A DNA stretch of 64,000 bases from positions 116,066,610 to 116,130,609 of the forward strand of contig CM077647.1 in NCBI GenBank assembly GCA_039707465.1, in the 5' to 3' direction. The notes below the pieces were generated by a model that searched no databases, was not told where the DNA came from, and saw only the letters and a program-made list of their open reading frames with translations. Numbering within the stretch: position 1 is the first letter of the stretch; every line of letters begins with the position of its first letter. The translations under genes were made by a program, and so were the position numbers. This DNA comes from Rhabdophis nuchalis. Its lineage: Eukaryota; Chordata; Lepidosauria; Squamata; Natricidae. Below are positions 44,236 to 56,000 of the stretch, piece after piece.

Positions 44236-44340
44236 AGGGGTGGGTTCCAAATTTTTTAGAACCTACTCTGTAGGTGTGGCCTATTTTGTGGGCGTGGCTT
44301 GGCAGTCATGTGACAGGTGGGAGTGGCCACCTTTTAAAAT
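44236..44340. mobile_element. GTGGGCGTGGC-type repeat fragment, copy 3
   Basis: GGGGTGGGTTCCAAATTTTT, then TTTTGTGGGCGTGGCTTGGC, the same family as 42240-42540. Confidence 0.55.
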
Positions 44341-44539
44341 GTGGTGAAACTCATTTAACAACACTCTTGCTTAGCAACCAAAATTTTGGACTCAATTGTG
44401 ATGATAAATTCTTTCTTTCTTTCTTCTTTCCCTCTACGCTGCTTAGAAACCATCAGTCGTTCTTGGTTTCAATAAAAACTTGTGAATTTTCTCAAATGAG
44501 AAAAAAACCCTTGACAGGTATATGTCCAATATATGATTC

Positions 44540-45000
44540 AGTTCAAGGTGTTGGTTTTGACCTGTAAAACCCTACATGGCACAGGGCCAGGCTACCTATG
44601 AAATGGAACCATTTTTACCTTGTCATATCAGCCTATTCAATCTGGACAGATATAAAGATACATTGTGGTGGGGTCCAGAAGGAGAACCTTTCCTGCTTCC
44701 TTGCTCTCCCACCTCCACTTTAGAACATTCTTTCACCAGAGAAGAATGGACAAGAGAATGGGCCTCCATTTTCCTGGCCTTTGTGACTCTTCAGTCTCGC
44801 TTGGAGCCATTGAGCTGATTACTGCTCTGGAAGCCTCCTATATTTTTTAATTATATTTTAATGTCAAATTTTAACATTGGCTCCACCTCAATTTTGTATG
44901 TTCAATTTTTATCTTTTTAACATTTTATTTGTACACCACTCAGGGTCTCTCTGTGAAGAAGATGGGCAGTTCCTAGATTAATAAATAAATAAAAACACGT
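44540..45000 (+). mobile_element. L2-like LINE 3' end with (AAAT) tail
   Basis: The reading around 44565 (NPTWHRARLP-like) and 44630-44800 resembles the C-terminal part of L2-type LINEs. GTACACCACTCAGGGTCTCT precedes a TTAATAAATAAATAAA tail. Decayed. Confidence 0.65.
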
Positions 45001-45109
45001 GTCCACAAATATTGTTAATATCCTCATGGAAGCAGTGGATAATTTGCAAAAAAAAATTTCAGATAGCAGAGAAACATGTAGAAAGCTTGACTTCTAAAAT
45101 CACGTATTT

Positions 45110-48100
45110 CTGCGTCAGAATTGCAGAAGACCCTACCCAAGCAGGAGACCCTACACCATTTATGGCAGAGGTCAGTCCAGGTTTTCTTGAAAGCTTCCAG
45201 TGATGAAGCTCCCACAACTTCTGAAGGCAAGCTGCTCCATTGGCTGATAGTTCTCACTATCAGAAAATTTCTCCTTATTTCTAGGTTAAATCTCTCCTTG
45301 ATTAGATTCCATCCATTATTCCTTGTTTGGCTTTGAAAAATAGCTTGACCCCCTCCTCTCTGTGGAAGTCCCTCAAATATTGGAACACAGCTATTATGTC
45401 TTCACCGCTCTTCTCTACACTAAAAAAAGTGCAGAGAAGAGAAACCAAGACATGATAGCTGTGTCTCAACATCATTTTTATAGTGTGGTGACCAAAACTG
45501 GATGCAGTATTCTAAGTATGGTCTTACTAAGACTATATAGAGTGGTATTAGTACCTCAATTGATCTTGATTGTATTCCTCTGTTAATGCAATTTAAGATT
45601 GCATTGGTTTTTTTGGCTGCCGTTGCACACTGTTGGCTTATATTAATTGGTTATCCACAAAGACTCCAAGATCCCTCTCACAGTTACTGCTATTAAGCCT
45701 AATTTCACCCAGTCTGTATGTGTACTTTTGGTTTTTCTTGCCTAAGTGTAAGACTTTACTTTTCTGTACATTGAATTTCATTTTTTAGATAGGGCCCAGT
45801 GTGTTCAAGTCTGTCAAGATCCACCTGGATCTTGAGCCTAACATCAGCCTACGCCTACCCTATCAATAGGGTATTGGCTATTCCTGCCAGCTTAGTATCA
45901 TCCACAAATTTGATGAGTTCCTCTTCTATTCCCTCATCTAAGTCATTTATGAAGATGTTGAAGAAAACACAGCCTAAGATGGAACCTTGTGGTACCCCAC
46001 TGCTTATATCCTGCCATGTAGACTTGGAAGCATTAAAGACTACTCATTGAGTATGGTTTGGCAGCCAATTACAAAACCATCTGATAGTGATGCTATTTAT
46101 CCCACTTTTTCCTAACTTACTAAGAGGTAGGTTGTGGCCTACTTTGTCAAATGCCTTTCTGAAGTCTAAGTATATTATGTCCATAGTATTTTGCTGGTCT
46201 ACTAATTTAGTCACTATGTTGAAGAAGGAAACAAGACTTTGGTGTGATATGTTTTAACAAACCCATGCTGACTTCTAGTTATTGCTTTTTCTCATTTTTA
46301 GATGTTGGCAGATTTATTTTTTTGTTGGCAGATCCAGGATTTTTAAAAGATGTGATACAGTGGTTCTGAGATGACATCTGCCAGATCCTTTAGAAATCTG
46401 GGAAGTAAGCTGTCATGTCCCGATAATTTGTATTCATTAAAATTACACACATGTTCTCTTACAATTTTTTTTTGCTTATTTTAACTTTCATTTCTATATT
46501 TTTGCTAGGTTGGGCGATAATTTCTTTTTGCGTGAAGACCAATGCAAAGAATGAGTTAAGCAGCTTTACTTTCTCTCTGCTGCCTGTTACTTCTTCCCAT
46601 CTTCTCTCTTTAGTGGACTAACTGTTTCCTTGATTTTTTTCTTGTTATTTATAGGTTGGAAGAAACTTTTTTAAAAATTATCTTTGACTTTTGTTGCAAA
46701 AGTCTTTGTTCATTCTGAGCCTTTGCTTTACTGACTTTGTCCTTGCAGATTCTGGCTATCTGCTGATATTCTGCCTTAGTTATGTGTCCCTCTTTCCATT
46801 TTTGTGTCCTTTTTGTCTTTCAATTTGTCAGAGAGAGCTTTGTGTAGCCATGCTGGCTTTTTCTCAGATTTTTTGTTTTTCTTTTTCAGTGGTATTGTAC
46901 TGGACTGGGCTTTTATGATTATATTTTTCAGAGTTTCCCAAGCTTCTTGAGTTGTTTTCCCCTTTAGGATGTTCATTCAAGGAATCTTTCTCAAGTTCTT
47001 TTTGAGTTTGTTAAAATCAGCTCTTTTAAAATCTAAGACTCTGGTATCATTATGTTCTGTTGCTTGTGTTTGAATTATTTCAAATTTTAGTATGACATGG
47101 TCACTCTCACCCAAGGTTCCTGCAGTTTCAATTCCCTCTATCACTTCTTCTCTGTTTGTAAGGATTAAGTCCAGTATGGCCATCTCTCTAGTTCTCTCCT
47201 CTACCATTTGGACAACAAAGTTGTCAGCTAGGTTGGTCAGGAACTTATTCAATTTCTCATGGTGCAGAATTAGTCTTCCAATTGATGTCAGGGCAATTAA
47301 ATCTGCCCTTCCCATTGTAGTGTGTTTCCTACATATATTTGTAGTTGGTTAGCAAAAGAACATCTACTTTTTTCTGCTTGGTTGGACGGTCTGTAGTATA
47401 CACTTATGGCAATGTCATTCTTTTTTCCCTTTTATATTGACCCATATGCGTTCTAGGAGATTTTCATCTTTGGTTTCTTGCATTTCTGTATACTGGTCCT
47501 TTATGTATAGTGAAACTTTACCTCCTTGTTCTGACCTAGGCTTCCTGATACAGTAAAAAGCACATGCTGTCCCAAAAAGCCTCTTTTTATTTCAAGGGCT
47601 GTGAATTAGGTTCATTCACAGCCCGTAATGAGTCCCAATTAGTTGTAAAGAATCCTACAGTAGGCTGCAAAAGCCCTTTGGGATAAGGCTGATAAACACC
47701 CATCTTTATCTTTCTTGAAACACTGCCAAATAGTTAATTGACAATTAGCTTGGCAAGGCCACACAGAGCAAAAAGTCGAAACAGAGCTTCAGAAGGCAAA
47801 CTGACTAGCATGAACCAAGTTCCTTCCTGCAAAGGGTCATGTGCCTTTGCTCCTCCTTTATGTCCTATGGAAAGGGGCCAATCACCTCCAAGCCTTACTC
47901 CTGAGTCATCCCTTCTGTCTTAACTGTTCTTGCCTTCTGGCAGCACTGGGAAAAGGGTGGATTGCTGCTGTCTGACTCTGGAGACTCCAGAGGCAGCACA
48001 TAACAGCCAGATGGCCCTGGCCCCCTCTCTGCCTCCGATGCAGAGCCCTTGTCTGAGTGTTCCCCAGACTCCAGGACTGGCCCATGTTCTTCCCCTACCT

Positions 48101-48310
48101 CCTCGCTCTCGGACTCTGCTGCCAGCTTTGCAAGCTGTTGGAGGACCACATCTTTTATGGGGTCTGAGTTTTTTGAACACTTTGTATCCTTCTATTAGTA
48201 TGTTCCAGTTATAGATTTCATCCCACCACATTTCTGTAATTCCAACTATATTGTATCTACCATGTCTCAACAGTTCAAGTTCACCCAGTTTGTTCCCCAA
48301 TCTTTTTGCA
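45110..48310 (-). mobile_element. CR1 LINE, long copy from endonuclease to 3' end, with an insertion
   Basis: On the minus strand the 5' side reads NIVGITEMWWDE and EGYKVFKK (endonuclease), then after an insertion QGGKVSLYIKDQYTEMQ and ISVYYRPS. Next come ANLADNFVV-type text as FLTNLADNFVVQMVEE and GESDHV (endonuclease end), TQEAWETLKNIIIKAQSS (linker) and, near 45800-46200, DFRKAFDKV, SGVPQGS and FVDDTKLAG (reverse transcriptase). Frameshifts and stops break the RT. It is the longest LINE here, about 2.6 kb after removing the insert. The typical 3' tail is eroded. Confidence 0.88.
47560..48155 (-). mobile_element. Insertion into the CR1 endonuclease region, possible LTR
   Basis: This GC-richer segment interrupts CR1 coding between EGYKVFKK and RKPRSEQGGKV. 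On the minus strand it starts near TGTGGTCCTCCAACAGC and ends with an AATAAA-bearing GAAATAAAAAGAGGCTTTTT. Length, poly(A) signal near one end and single occurrence suggest a solo LTR. TSD and terminal TG..CA were not clearly resolved. Confidence 0.45.
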
Positions 48311-48690
48311 TTTTTTAATGTTCTGTAGTATTGTTATTTTCCACAGTAAATAAAGAAAAGCTGGAACTGTGGCTCAAACAAAAAAAAATCAAAGTGTTTT
48401 TGTGAGTTCAAAATGATTGGCAAACTCTTTGAAACATTTGGGTTCAACTTTACTTACAGAATTAACGGTTGGGAAATATAATAAATCAAACAACCAGCAG
48501 CCAGCTGTTTCCTCCGACAAGGTAAGTTTTGCTTTGAATGATTTAACACTTACACATCTGTGTTATCCTGTTTTATTCACTGAAGTTTTAATGAGCCCTT
48601 ACATCTGTTCACAGGATGACAGTTAAAGCTGACAGTTAAATCACAAGCTGTAGAACCTCACTGTTTTCCATGTTCATGAAGTAAATAATA
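48311..48690. other. Intergenic sequence, no gene
   Basis: No recognised feature; AT-rich. Confidence 0.4.
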
Positions 48691-48776
48691 TCCTCTTCTC
48701 TCCTCTTCTCTCCCTCTCCTCCCTCCCTCCCTCCCTCCCTCCCCCCCCTCTCTCTCTCTCTCACACACACACAGAG
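48690..48776. repeat. Pyrimidine-rich simple repeat
   Basis: CTCTTCTCTCC, (CCCT)n, (CT)n and (CA)n follow one another. Confidence 0.9.
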
Positions 48777-49156
48777 CCTTTTGGTGTGTTTTAGCCATTC
48801 TGACTTTTATATATGCTAAAAAGTAATTGCTTATGATTCAGCCCTCTTGTTTGTTTTAATCCACAACTTCCTTAATTTGAAAGTATTTATTACATAGACT
48901 TCTTCATAAAAATGTAACATTTATCAATGACCTTGATTCCTATTACAGTGATGGTGTACAGTTTTTTTCCCAGCATACCAAGCAAACGACATTTACAGAA
49001 CAGAATGAAAATGTACTTTTTGAAGCCATAGATAGGTTTTTTTCCATGTCAGAGCAGTTTATTTGTTCTGGTCTTTGAAATAAATCTTGAATTGGGATAT
49101 CTTTCAGTGTAATTTGAAGGAATCATTAAAAGGTCATATAGGTTGGCAAAAGTTCA
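48777..49156. other. Intergenic sequence, no gene
   Basis: No exon or repeat recognised. Confidence 0.4.
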
Positions 49157-49463
49157 TGTAGGTCGGCAGGTGCAACTTTACAGTTGAGCCAACTGAACCA
49201 TGAACAATGTTTCAAATAAAGGCAGACAAGGAGGAGTCATGACCCAGCTATTTACATATAGAGCACGTGGATGTATACACTTATAATTAGCCTGGAGGAT
49301 TGTGCAGAAGCTCAGCATGAGGGAGTTTTGACCAACGACTGATTTGCAAACTTTGTATCATTTTTCTGGTTGCAATAAAAGGGAGCTTTGGAAAATGCTC
49401 TGGGCTCTCATCCCGAGAAAGACTTATTCATTTGTCCCATGAGAGATCGCGAGGTTCGCTACA
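49157..49463 (+). mobile_element. Solo LTR
   Basis: 307 bp, starting TGTAGGTCGG and ending GGTTCGCTACA, with TGTAG/CTACA short inverted termini. AATAAA is at 49374-49379, about 85 bp before the end, as in an R/U5 boundary. No internal retroviral sequence flanks it. The direct flanks (GTTCA, GTAAT) do not clearly match, so the TSD is unresolved. Confidence 0.7.
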
Positions 49464-50460
49464 GTAATTCTTAAATTATTTTCAAATTACAATCCATATC
49501 GCAACTGAATGCTACATATGGTGGAGTACTTTAAACATCTGTAAAAGACAATTGTCTTTTGCTGTTGAAATCAATAGTTTATATTATACCCTAAATTATA
49601 GGAGCAACTGTATTAGCTGACAAGCTTTTGCCTTCAGAAATTTACTAGGAGATAAAACTCTGTTGGTCTTTATATGATTTATGTATGATTTCATTTATCT
49701 CAGAAATTATTTTTAATGAATCTTCTCTAAATATGTTAGTATTTTGGGTTGCAGGGTTTGGAACGTGTCACAGAAATTTTTATTCATGTCATTTTCTACT
49801 GAGGACTCATGATGCATTGATGTATCATTGATGCTATATTCCATGGGAAACAGAAATAAGGCACTGAACTTTGCCTTTTATTTCTATGAAAAAATATGCA
49901 TATATTTTCCTATTTGTCTTGGAAAAACATTTTTCCTTCCACAATTCTTCTTAATGTAAACATATTGAATATGCTGATGCCTTCAAATATCAGTGGTAGA
50001 ATACATAAGAAAGAATCTTCCAAATAGACTAATAATTGCTTCATACTGTACATGTTGATGATATGCATCAAAAAGAATAATGTATAGAACTGCACAACCA
50101 TTATTCTTTGTATGTTATACACTTTTGTTACTGCTAACAAATGCAGCCTTCATATGTATTAAACAAGTTGCACAATTGCATCATTAGCAATTCCCATCCA
50201 TAGTTTAATATTTCTCCACGTAGACAACAGACAATAGTTCTTCAGAGCAAAGTGTGGCAAGCACCTTTACAGGTATCCTCATACTGATTGAGTCATACTG
50301 ATCTATCTGCTAATTTAGTTCATAAATTTCATAAATTTCTCAAATTAGGCTTTTAACTTTACAATAAATGTACTTAATCAGAAATGAATTGCAGAAACAA
50401 AATTTAGAGGAAGAGTGAATGGCTCAAGAAGAAGGAAAGATTAATAAAATTATGATTGGA
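49464..50460. other. Intergenic sequence, no gene
   Basis: AT-rich, with no recognised exon or repeat. Confidence 0.4.
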
Positions 50461-50464
50461 TGGA

Positions 50465-50672
50465 GTTGATGAGAGAGCGGGGGGGGGGGCGGGATTTAAA
50501 GAACAAAAGGCATTATGTGAATTGAAAATGGAGCCCGGGAGCCTGTTTTTGCTGACAGAAGCACTGTGGGCTGGTCCTCCGCTGTTTCCAGGGTGGCCCT
50601 GTGGGCCAGGTCTAAGTACCCCGCGGGTCAGATCCAGTCCCCAGGCCTTGAATTTGACATCTCTGTCCTAGA
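50465..50672 (-). mobile_element. hAT-type MITE, inverted copy of the 2016-2235 family
   Basis: GCGGGTCAGATCCAGTCCCC and CAGGCCTTGAATTTGACATC are the reverse complement of the left end at 2016. Truncated by the CR1 that follows. Confidence 0.6.
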
Positions 50673-50674
50673 TG

Positions 50675-51470
50675 ATAGGTCAAGATCCAGATAGATCTTG
50701 GCAGACTTGAACACACTGAGCCCTATCTAACAAAATGAAATTCAATATACAGAAAAGTAAAGTCTTACACTTAGGCAAGAAAAACCATAAGTACATATAT
50801 AGACTGGGTGTAACCAGGCTTAATAGCAGTAACTGTGAGAGGGATCTTGGAGTCTTACTGGACAACCAATTAAATATGAGCCAATAGTGTGCAGCGGCAG
50901 CCAAATGCAATCTTAAGTTGTATTAACAGAGGGATATAATCAAGATCAAGTGAGGTACTAATACCACTCTATAAAGTCTTAGTAAGACCACATTTAGAAT
51001 ACTGTGTCCAGTTTTGGTCACCACACTATAAAAAAGATGTTGAGACTCTAGAAAAAGTGCAGAGAAGAGCAACCAAGATGATTAGCAGTCTGGAGGCTAA
51101 ACATATGATGAACAGTTATAAGTATCGCTATGGATAATCAAGTAAAGAAAAGGACCAGGGGAGACATGATAGCAGTGTTCCAATATTTGAGGGTCTGCTA
51201 CAGAACGGTGGAGTCAAGCTATTTTCCAAAGCAACCAAAGGCCAGAGAAGAAATAATGATGGAAATTGATCAAGGAGACATTTTCTGACGGAAAAAAATC
51301 AACCAATAGAAAAGTTTGCCTTCAGAAGTTGTGGGAGCTTCATTCCTGGAAGCTTTCAAGAAGAGATTGGACTGCCATTTGTCAGAAATGGTGTAGGATC
51401 TCCTGCTTGGGTGGGGGGATAGACTGGAAGACCTTCAAGGTACTTCCAACTCTGTTAATCTGTTAATTAA
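50675..51470 (+). mobile_element. CR1 LINE, 5'-truncated
   Basis: AAAATGAAATTCAATATACA, TGTGAGAGGGATCTTGGAGT, AGAAGAGCAACCAAGATGAT and CTGGAAGACCTTCAAGGTAC give the CR1 C-terminal coding part and 3' end, as at 54400-55165. Stops and small deletions are present. Confidence 0.88.
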
Positions 51471-51849
51471 TTTCTATAATTAAAAAACATCCAAAATTAC
51501 ATCATAGCTTAATATCTTTATTAGAACAATTTAAGATGTTACAGCGATGTTCTGGAGATCTTTATAAAAGCATGCATGAGCCAAAGAAAAAACATGCCAA
51601 GCCTAAATCTAAATGTAATGCATGTGCATTTAGTCTGTTATATATGAGAAGTTACTAAGATATATTTTTCATTTTCAACTGTGATATATATGAAGAACAA
51701 AATGCAACTAAGCTTTCATTTTTAATAAGCAAGCTATCCTGTTGGTAGCCTGATGAAATGCTTTCCTAGCATTGTGGTAAGTCACTTTATAAAGTGGGCA
51801 ACTGAGATCTATTTTAGCTTCTTTTTCTTTCTTTCTGTGAGTTCTATCC
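51471..51849. other. Intergenic sequence, no gene
   Basis: Nothing recognised; it could be distal CD8A 3' UTR or intergenic. Confidence 0.35.
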
Positions 51850-52974
51850 ACAGAAGGGTACTGCTTGCTATGTCCTAGAACCCAGATGGATTTCATTTGG
51901 TTTATTTAATAAGGTCTGCTTCAGTTTTTGCTATTGGGTATGGAAGATGAAATGGGAAGTACTTGCTTAACATTATCTTGATTTATTGGATATCTTGAGT
52001 TGAGCAAAGAAAAACAATAGTTAACGTACACTGTTCTCTGCAGCATACAGACAATATCATTTTGAAAGTATTACAGATCTGTGGAATGGTGACAAAATGG
52101 TAGGTTGGTTTTTCAAGTGTAGTCAAAACTGTTTCTCTTTCCTACCACTATAGATAGAATGATTGCGATTACATCAGATTTTTAAAAGCTGCTCTTTACT
52201 GAGTCAAATCTCTATTCTATCTGACTTTGAAGTTTCAGATAAGGTATTCCCCAGTTCTACCTTGAAGTGCTGTGCAACTGCATTTAGAGAAGATCTTCTG
52301 CATAGTCTAATCCTTCTTAAGATAGGATAAATTAGATTCTTGCATTGATTAGTGGTAAAACATTATCTCCCTTCACTCCTTCTATAGGCTAATTCAGAGA
52401 TATGGGGATGTAACTTTTTCTTGGTGTATACATGTTTGCATCCCTTCGTGCATCCTCCCATGTTACTGAACATTAACACTCCCTGGGTAGAAAAAGAGAA
52501 GGCAACTGGAACAAGAATGATACACATGTTTCAGCTATGTGTATAAGGAAGGACAAGATAATGCTTCCCTTTCCTTACATCTGGCTACCCAGAGAATAAA
52601 TGTTATTGAACATTCCTTGAATTTGTAGTTTTTCCATCATAACTATATCCGTAAGTATCACAAGATTATGGCATATTTCTAAACTATTGTTTTATGGCTA
52701 AACTACAGTATTTTGACTTTATTTTCATATGGCAATATGTTCAACTGCAGGAGTAAATTCATAACCTGCTAACTTACAGAAAAGACTGCTTTCTGAGTAA
52801 ATGATATGAGTAAATGATAAAATATAACAACACAGCATATGATTTCAAAGATCTGATGGAAGACATTCATTCCTAATATATGAACAGAGAACTATTACAA
52901 GAACATCAGAGTCTCTTTGTTGATCCTGCTGGGTGTATACAGCAAGAGTGCATGGAGAAGTCCAGTTGCAAGTC
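51850..52974 (-). promoter_or_regulatory. CD8A: Candidate CD8A 3' UTR
   Basis: Repeat-poor sequence follows the proposed CD8A stop. Minus-strand AATAAA signals are seen at 51982-51987 and 51901-51906. It could be the 3' UTR, but the end is not proven. Confidence 0.4.
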
Positions 52975-53029
52975 CTACTTATTGCCCTGGAATGGCTTCA
53001 TGTGAGTGCCATTGGTTCCATTTGTTGGC
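52975..53029 (-). CDS. CD8A: CD8A proposed terminal coding exon
   Basis: The acceptor is CTTCTTTTTAG|GCCAAC. In the phase needed after the CKC exon it completes Arg and reads PTNGTNGTHMKPFQGNK, then TAG at 52977-52975. Length (17 residues) and placement match the mammalian last segment that starts with Pro, but the sequence itself is not recognisably conserved. Support rests on phase, acceptor quality and distance. Confidence 0.65.
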
Positions 53030-56000
53030 CTAAAAAGAAGAGACAGAGCTTGAAAAACATGCCATACAAAATGGCCAATCCTTTTGGATCAATGGGCATG
53101 TTTTAATTTTGAAAGTTCTCATAAAAGGAATAATCTTTGGTTGACTGCCTGTTCACTGTGATTATGGTAAATCACAAAAATGTATTTATTAGTGGTAGTA
53201 CATATTGGCTACAAAAATCTAGAGAGTCGCTAGATAACAGCAAATGGGACACATTCATCTGGATTTTTGCAGCCCAGATGTGGTAAACCTATTTATGCCA
53301 GAAAGCCAGGTATTCAGTTTGCATTCTGCCAAGCTCATAACATTTTTTTTTATCATATGGTGTCAATCTCTGGACTGCTCGTGTCCATCAAATATCCTAT
53401 TTCTGCAATTAAATATTAAAGTTTAAAAATCAACCTGGAGATTGATAGAATGTTTCAATCCCATTGCAGTAAGTGCGATTTAAGTGTATGAAAAGGACAG
53501 TATATAATGGAAAACTCACCGTATACATTTGCATTTTCTTCTGCTTCGCCTTGGACCTTTGACAGGAAAAAAAATGTATATATATTTGAAGAATAATGTT
53601 TTGCACTATTTTGCTATTCTTTATATTTTGATATACTGTATTACCCAAATTCATAATGATGATAAATAGATATAATAGATGGAGACATCTATGGTGATTC
53701 TCAGTCATCCAGGCCATGGTTGTCCCAAAGATGCTTTTCAAAAAGCAACTGGATTTTATAATTTTTTTCTAGAAAATGTTTCTCTTCTCACCCAAGAAGC
53801 TTCTTCCAGTCTGATTGAACAGACTGGGAGATGGAAGAATTTATATTCTTTGCAGTCATTTAGTCATTAGCAATCTGGACATCAGTCATTAGTTCTCTAA
53901 AAATCATAGAGTAAACAAAGTAATAGCCAAAAGCCAACATGGGTTTGTCAAAAACAGATCATGCCAGACGAATCTAATTGAATTCTTTGACAAAGTGACA
54001 AAATCAGTGGACCAGAGGAATGCTGTTGATATAATTTACCTGGACTTCAGTAAGGCATTTGATAAAGTAGACCATAACCTACTATTAGATAAAGTAGAAA
54101 ATTGTGGGTTAGACAGCAGCACCACCAAATGGATTTGCAACTGGCTGACCAACCGCACTCAACGTGTAGTCCTCAATGGAACTGCATCTACATGGAAGGA
54201 AGTATGCAGTGGAGTCCCCCAAGGCTCTGTTTTAGGCCCAGTACTCTTTAATATCTTCATCAACGATTTGGATGAGGGGATAAATGGGGAACTCATCAAA
54301 TTCGCAGACGACACCAAGCTAGCAGGAATAGCCAACACTCCAGAAGATAGGCTTAAGATACAGAAGGATCTAGACAAACTTGAACATTGGGCACTGTCTA
54401 ATAAAATGAAATTCAATTGTGAAAAAAGTAAGGTCCTACATATAGGCAAGAAAAACCAAATGCACAAGTACAGTATAGGTGGTACCTTGCTCAATAGTAG
54501 CAACTGTGAGAGGGATCTTGGAATCCTAGTGGACAACCATTTAAATATGAGCCAGCAGTGTGCAGCAGCTGCCAAAAAAGCCAACACAGTTCTAGGCTGC
54601 ATCAACAGAGGGATAGAATCTAGATCACGTGAAATGTTAATGCCACTGTATAGTGCCTTGGTAAGGCCACACTTGGAATACTGCATACAGTTTTGGTCGC
54701 CATGATATAGAAAAGACGTGGAGACTCTGGAAAGAGTGCAGAGAAGAGCAACCAAGAGGACTGGAGACTAAGACATATGAAGAACGGCTGCAGGAGCTGG
54801 GTATGTCTAGTTTGATGAAGAGAAGGACCAGGGGAGACATGATAGCAGTGTTCCGATATCTCAGAGGGTGCCACAAAGAAGAGGGAGTCAAACTTTTCTC
54901 CAAGGCACCTGGGGGCAGGACAAGAAGCAATGGGTGGAAACTAACCAAGGAGAGAAGCAACTTAGAATTAAGGAGAAATTTCCTGACAGTAAGAACAATT
55001 AACCTCTGGAACAGCTTGCCTCCAACAGTTGTGAATGCCCCAACCCTGGAAGTCTTTAAAAAAGATGTTAGACAGCCATTTGTCTGAAATGGTATAAGGT
55101 TCCTGCCCATGCAGGGGGTTGGACTAGAAGACCTACAAGGTCCCTTCCAACTCTGCTATTGTATTGTATAGAGGCCAGTTGGAGTTTTATCTATATCCTC
55201 AGGGTTACCTGAATTAGAGAACAAGTGGGTGTGGAACCTTCTTGAGACTGTTGAAAGGACTTTGTTGTACACAATAGGTGCTATTGTATCCTCCCCTCCC
55301 CCTGTTGAGAGAGGGCTATTTTAATATAGATAGCTTCTTTGACCCCTCTTACAAACCAATGGTCCTATTGAATCCACCAGATGGACTGCTATTCTTGTCC
55401 TTATGAGTTTGTCCTCCTATGTTGTGCCATATGTTTGTGAAGTTGTTGTTTTGTTTCTCCAATCTATAGATCTGCACATGTCTCACTCTATTGTACTGCA
55501 TATGTCACATTGCTAAGTTTGTGTCTGGGTGATTTATCCTGGGGGTGGACAAGCTTCTGTCTTAGTGTATTCTTGGGGTTAAATGTACGCCTATGTTGTA
55601 TTGGTTGAAAATTATCCTGAGCTTTGCAGATATTCCTGCAAATTATGTAATGACAACGTTGCTTCGTTTGTTGTTTTCTTTTTTCTCTGTTCTCTTCTTT
55701 GACTTCTTTATTCTTCTTCAGACAAACACATGCTGCCACATAGGAGGACAAACCCATCAGGACAAGATTCAGCAGTCCATCTGCATTTGAAAGACAATGG
55801 TCACTCTTTTGAGGCCAGCAAAGGCCACATTCTGTATAGAGAAGACATGTGTTTGAAAGAGGGGTAATAAGGACCATCTATGTTAAAACTGAGCAGCCCT
55901 CACTTGACTGAAGGGAAGAGATACCTCTATATCTCCTGTCTACAACACAGTCCTTTCAACAGTCCCAAGAAGGTTCCACGCCCATTTGCACCCTGATTCA

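Noticed and set aside
53995..54705. 236-residue open frame as a possible host gene
   Set aside because: Motifs (SGVPQGS, FADD) show it is a CR1 reverse transcriptase within a longer decayed LINE.
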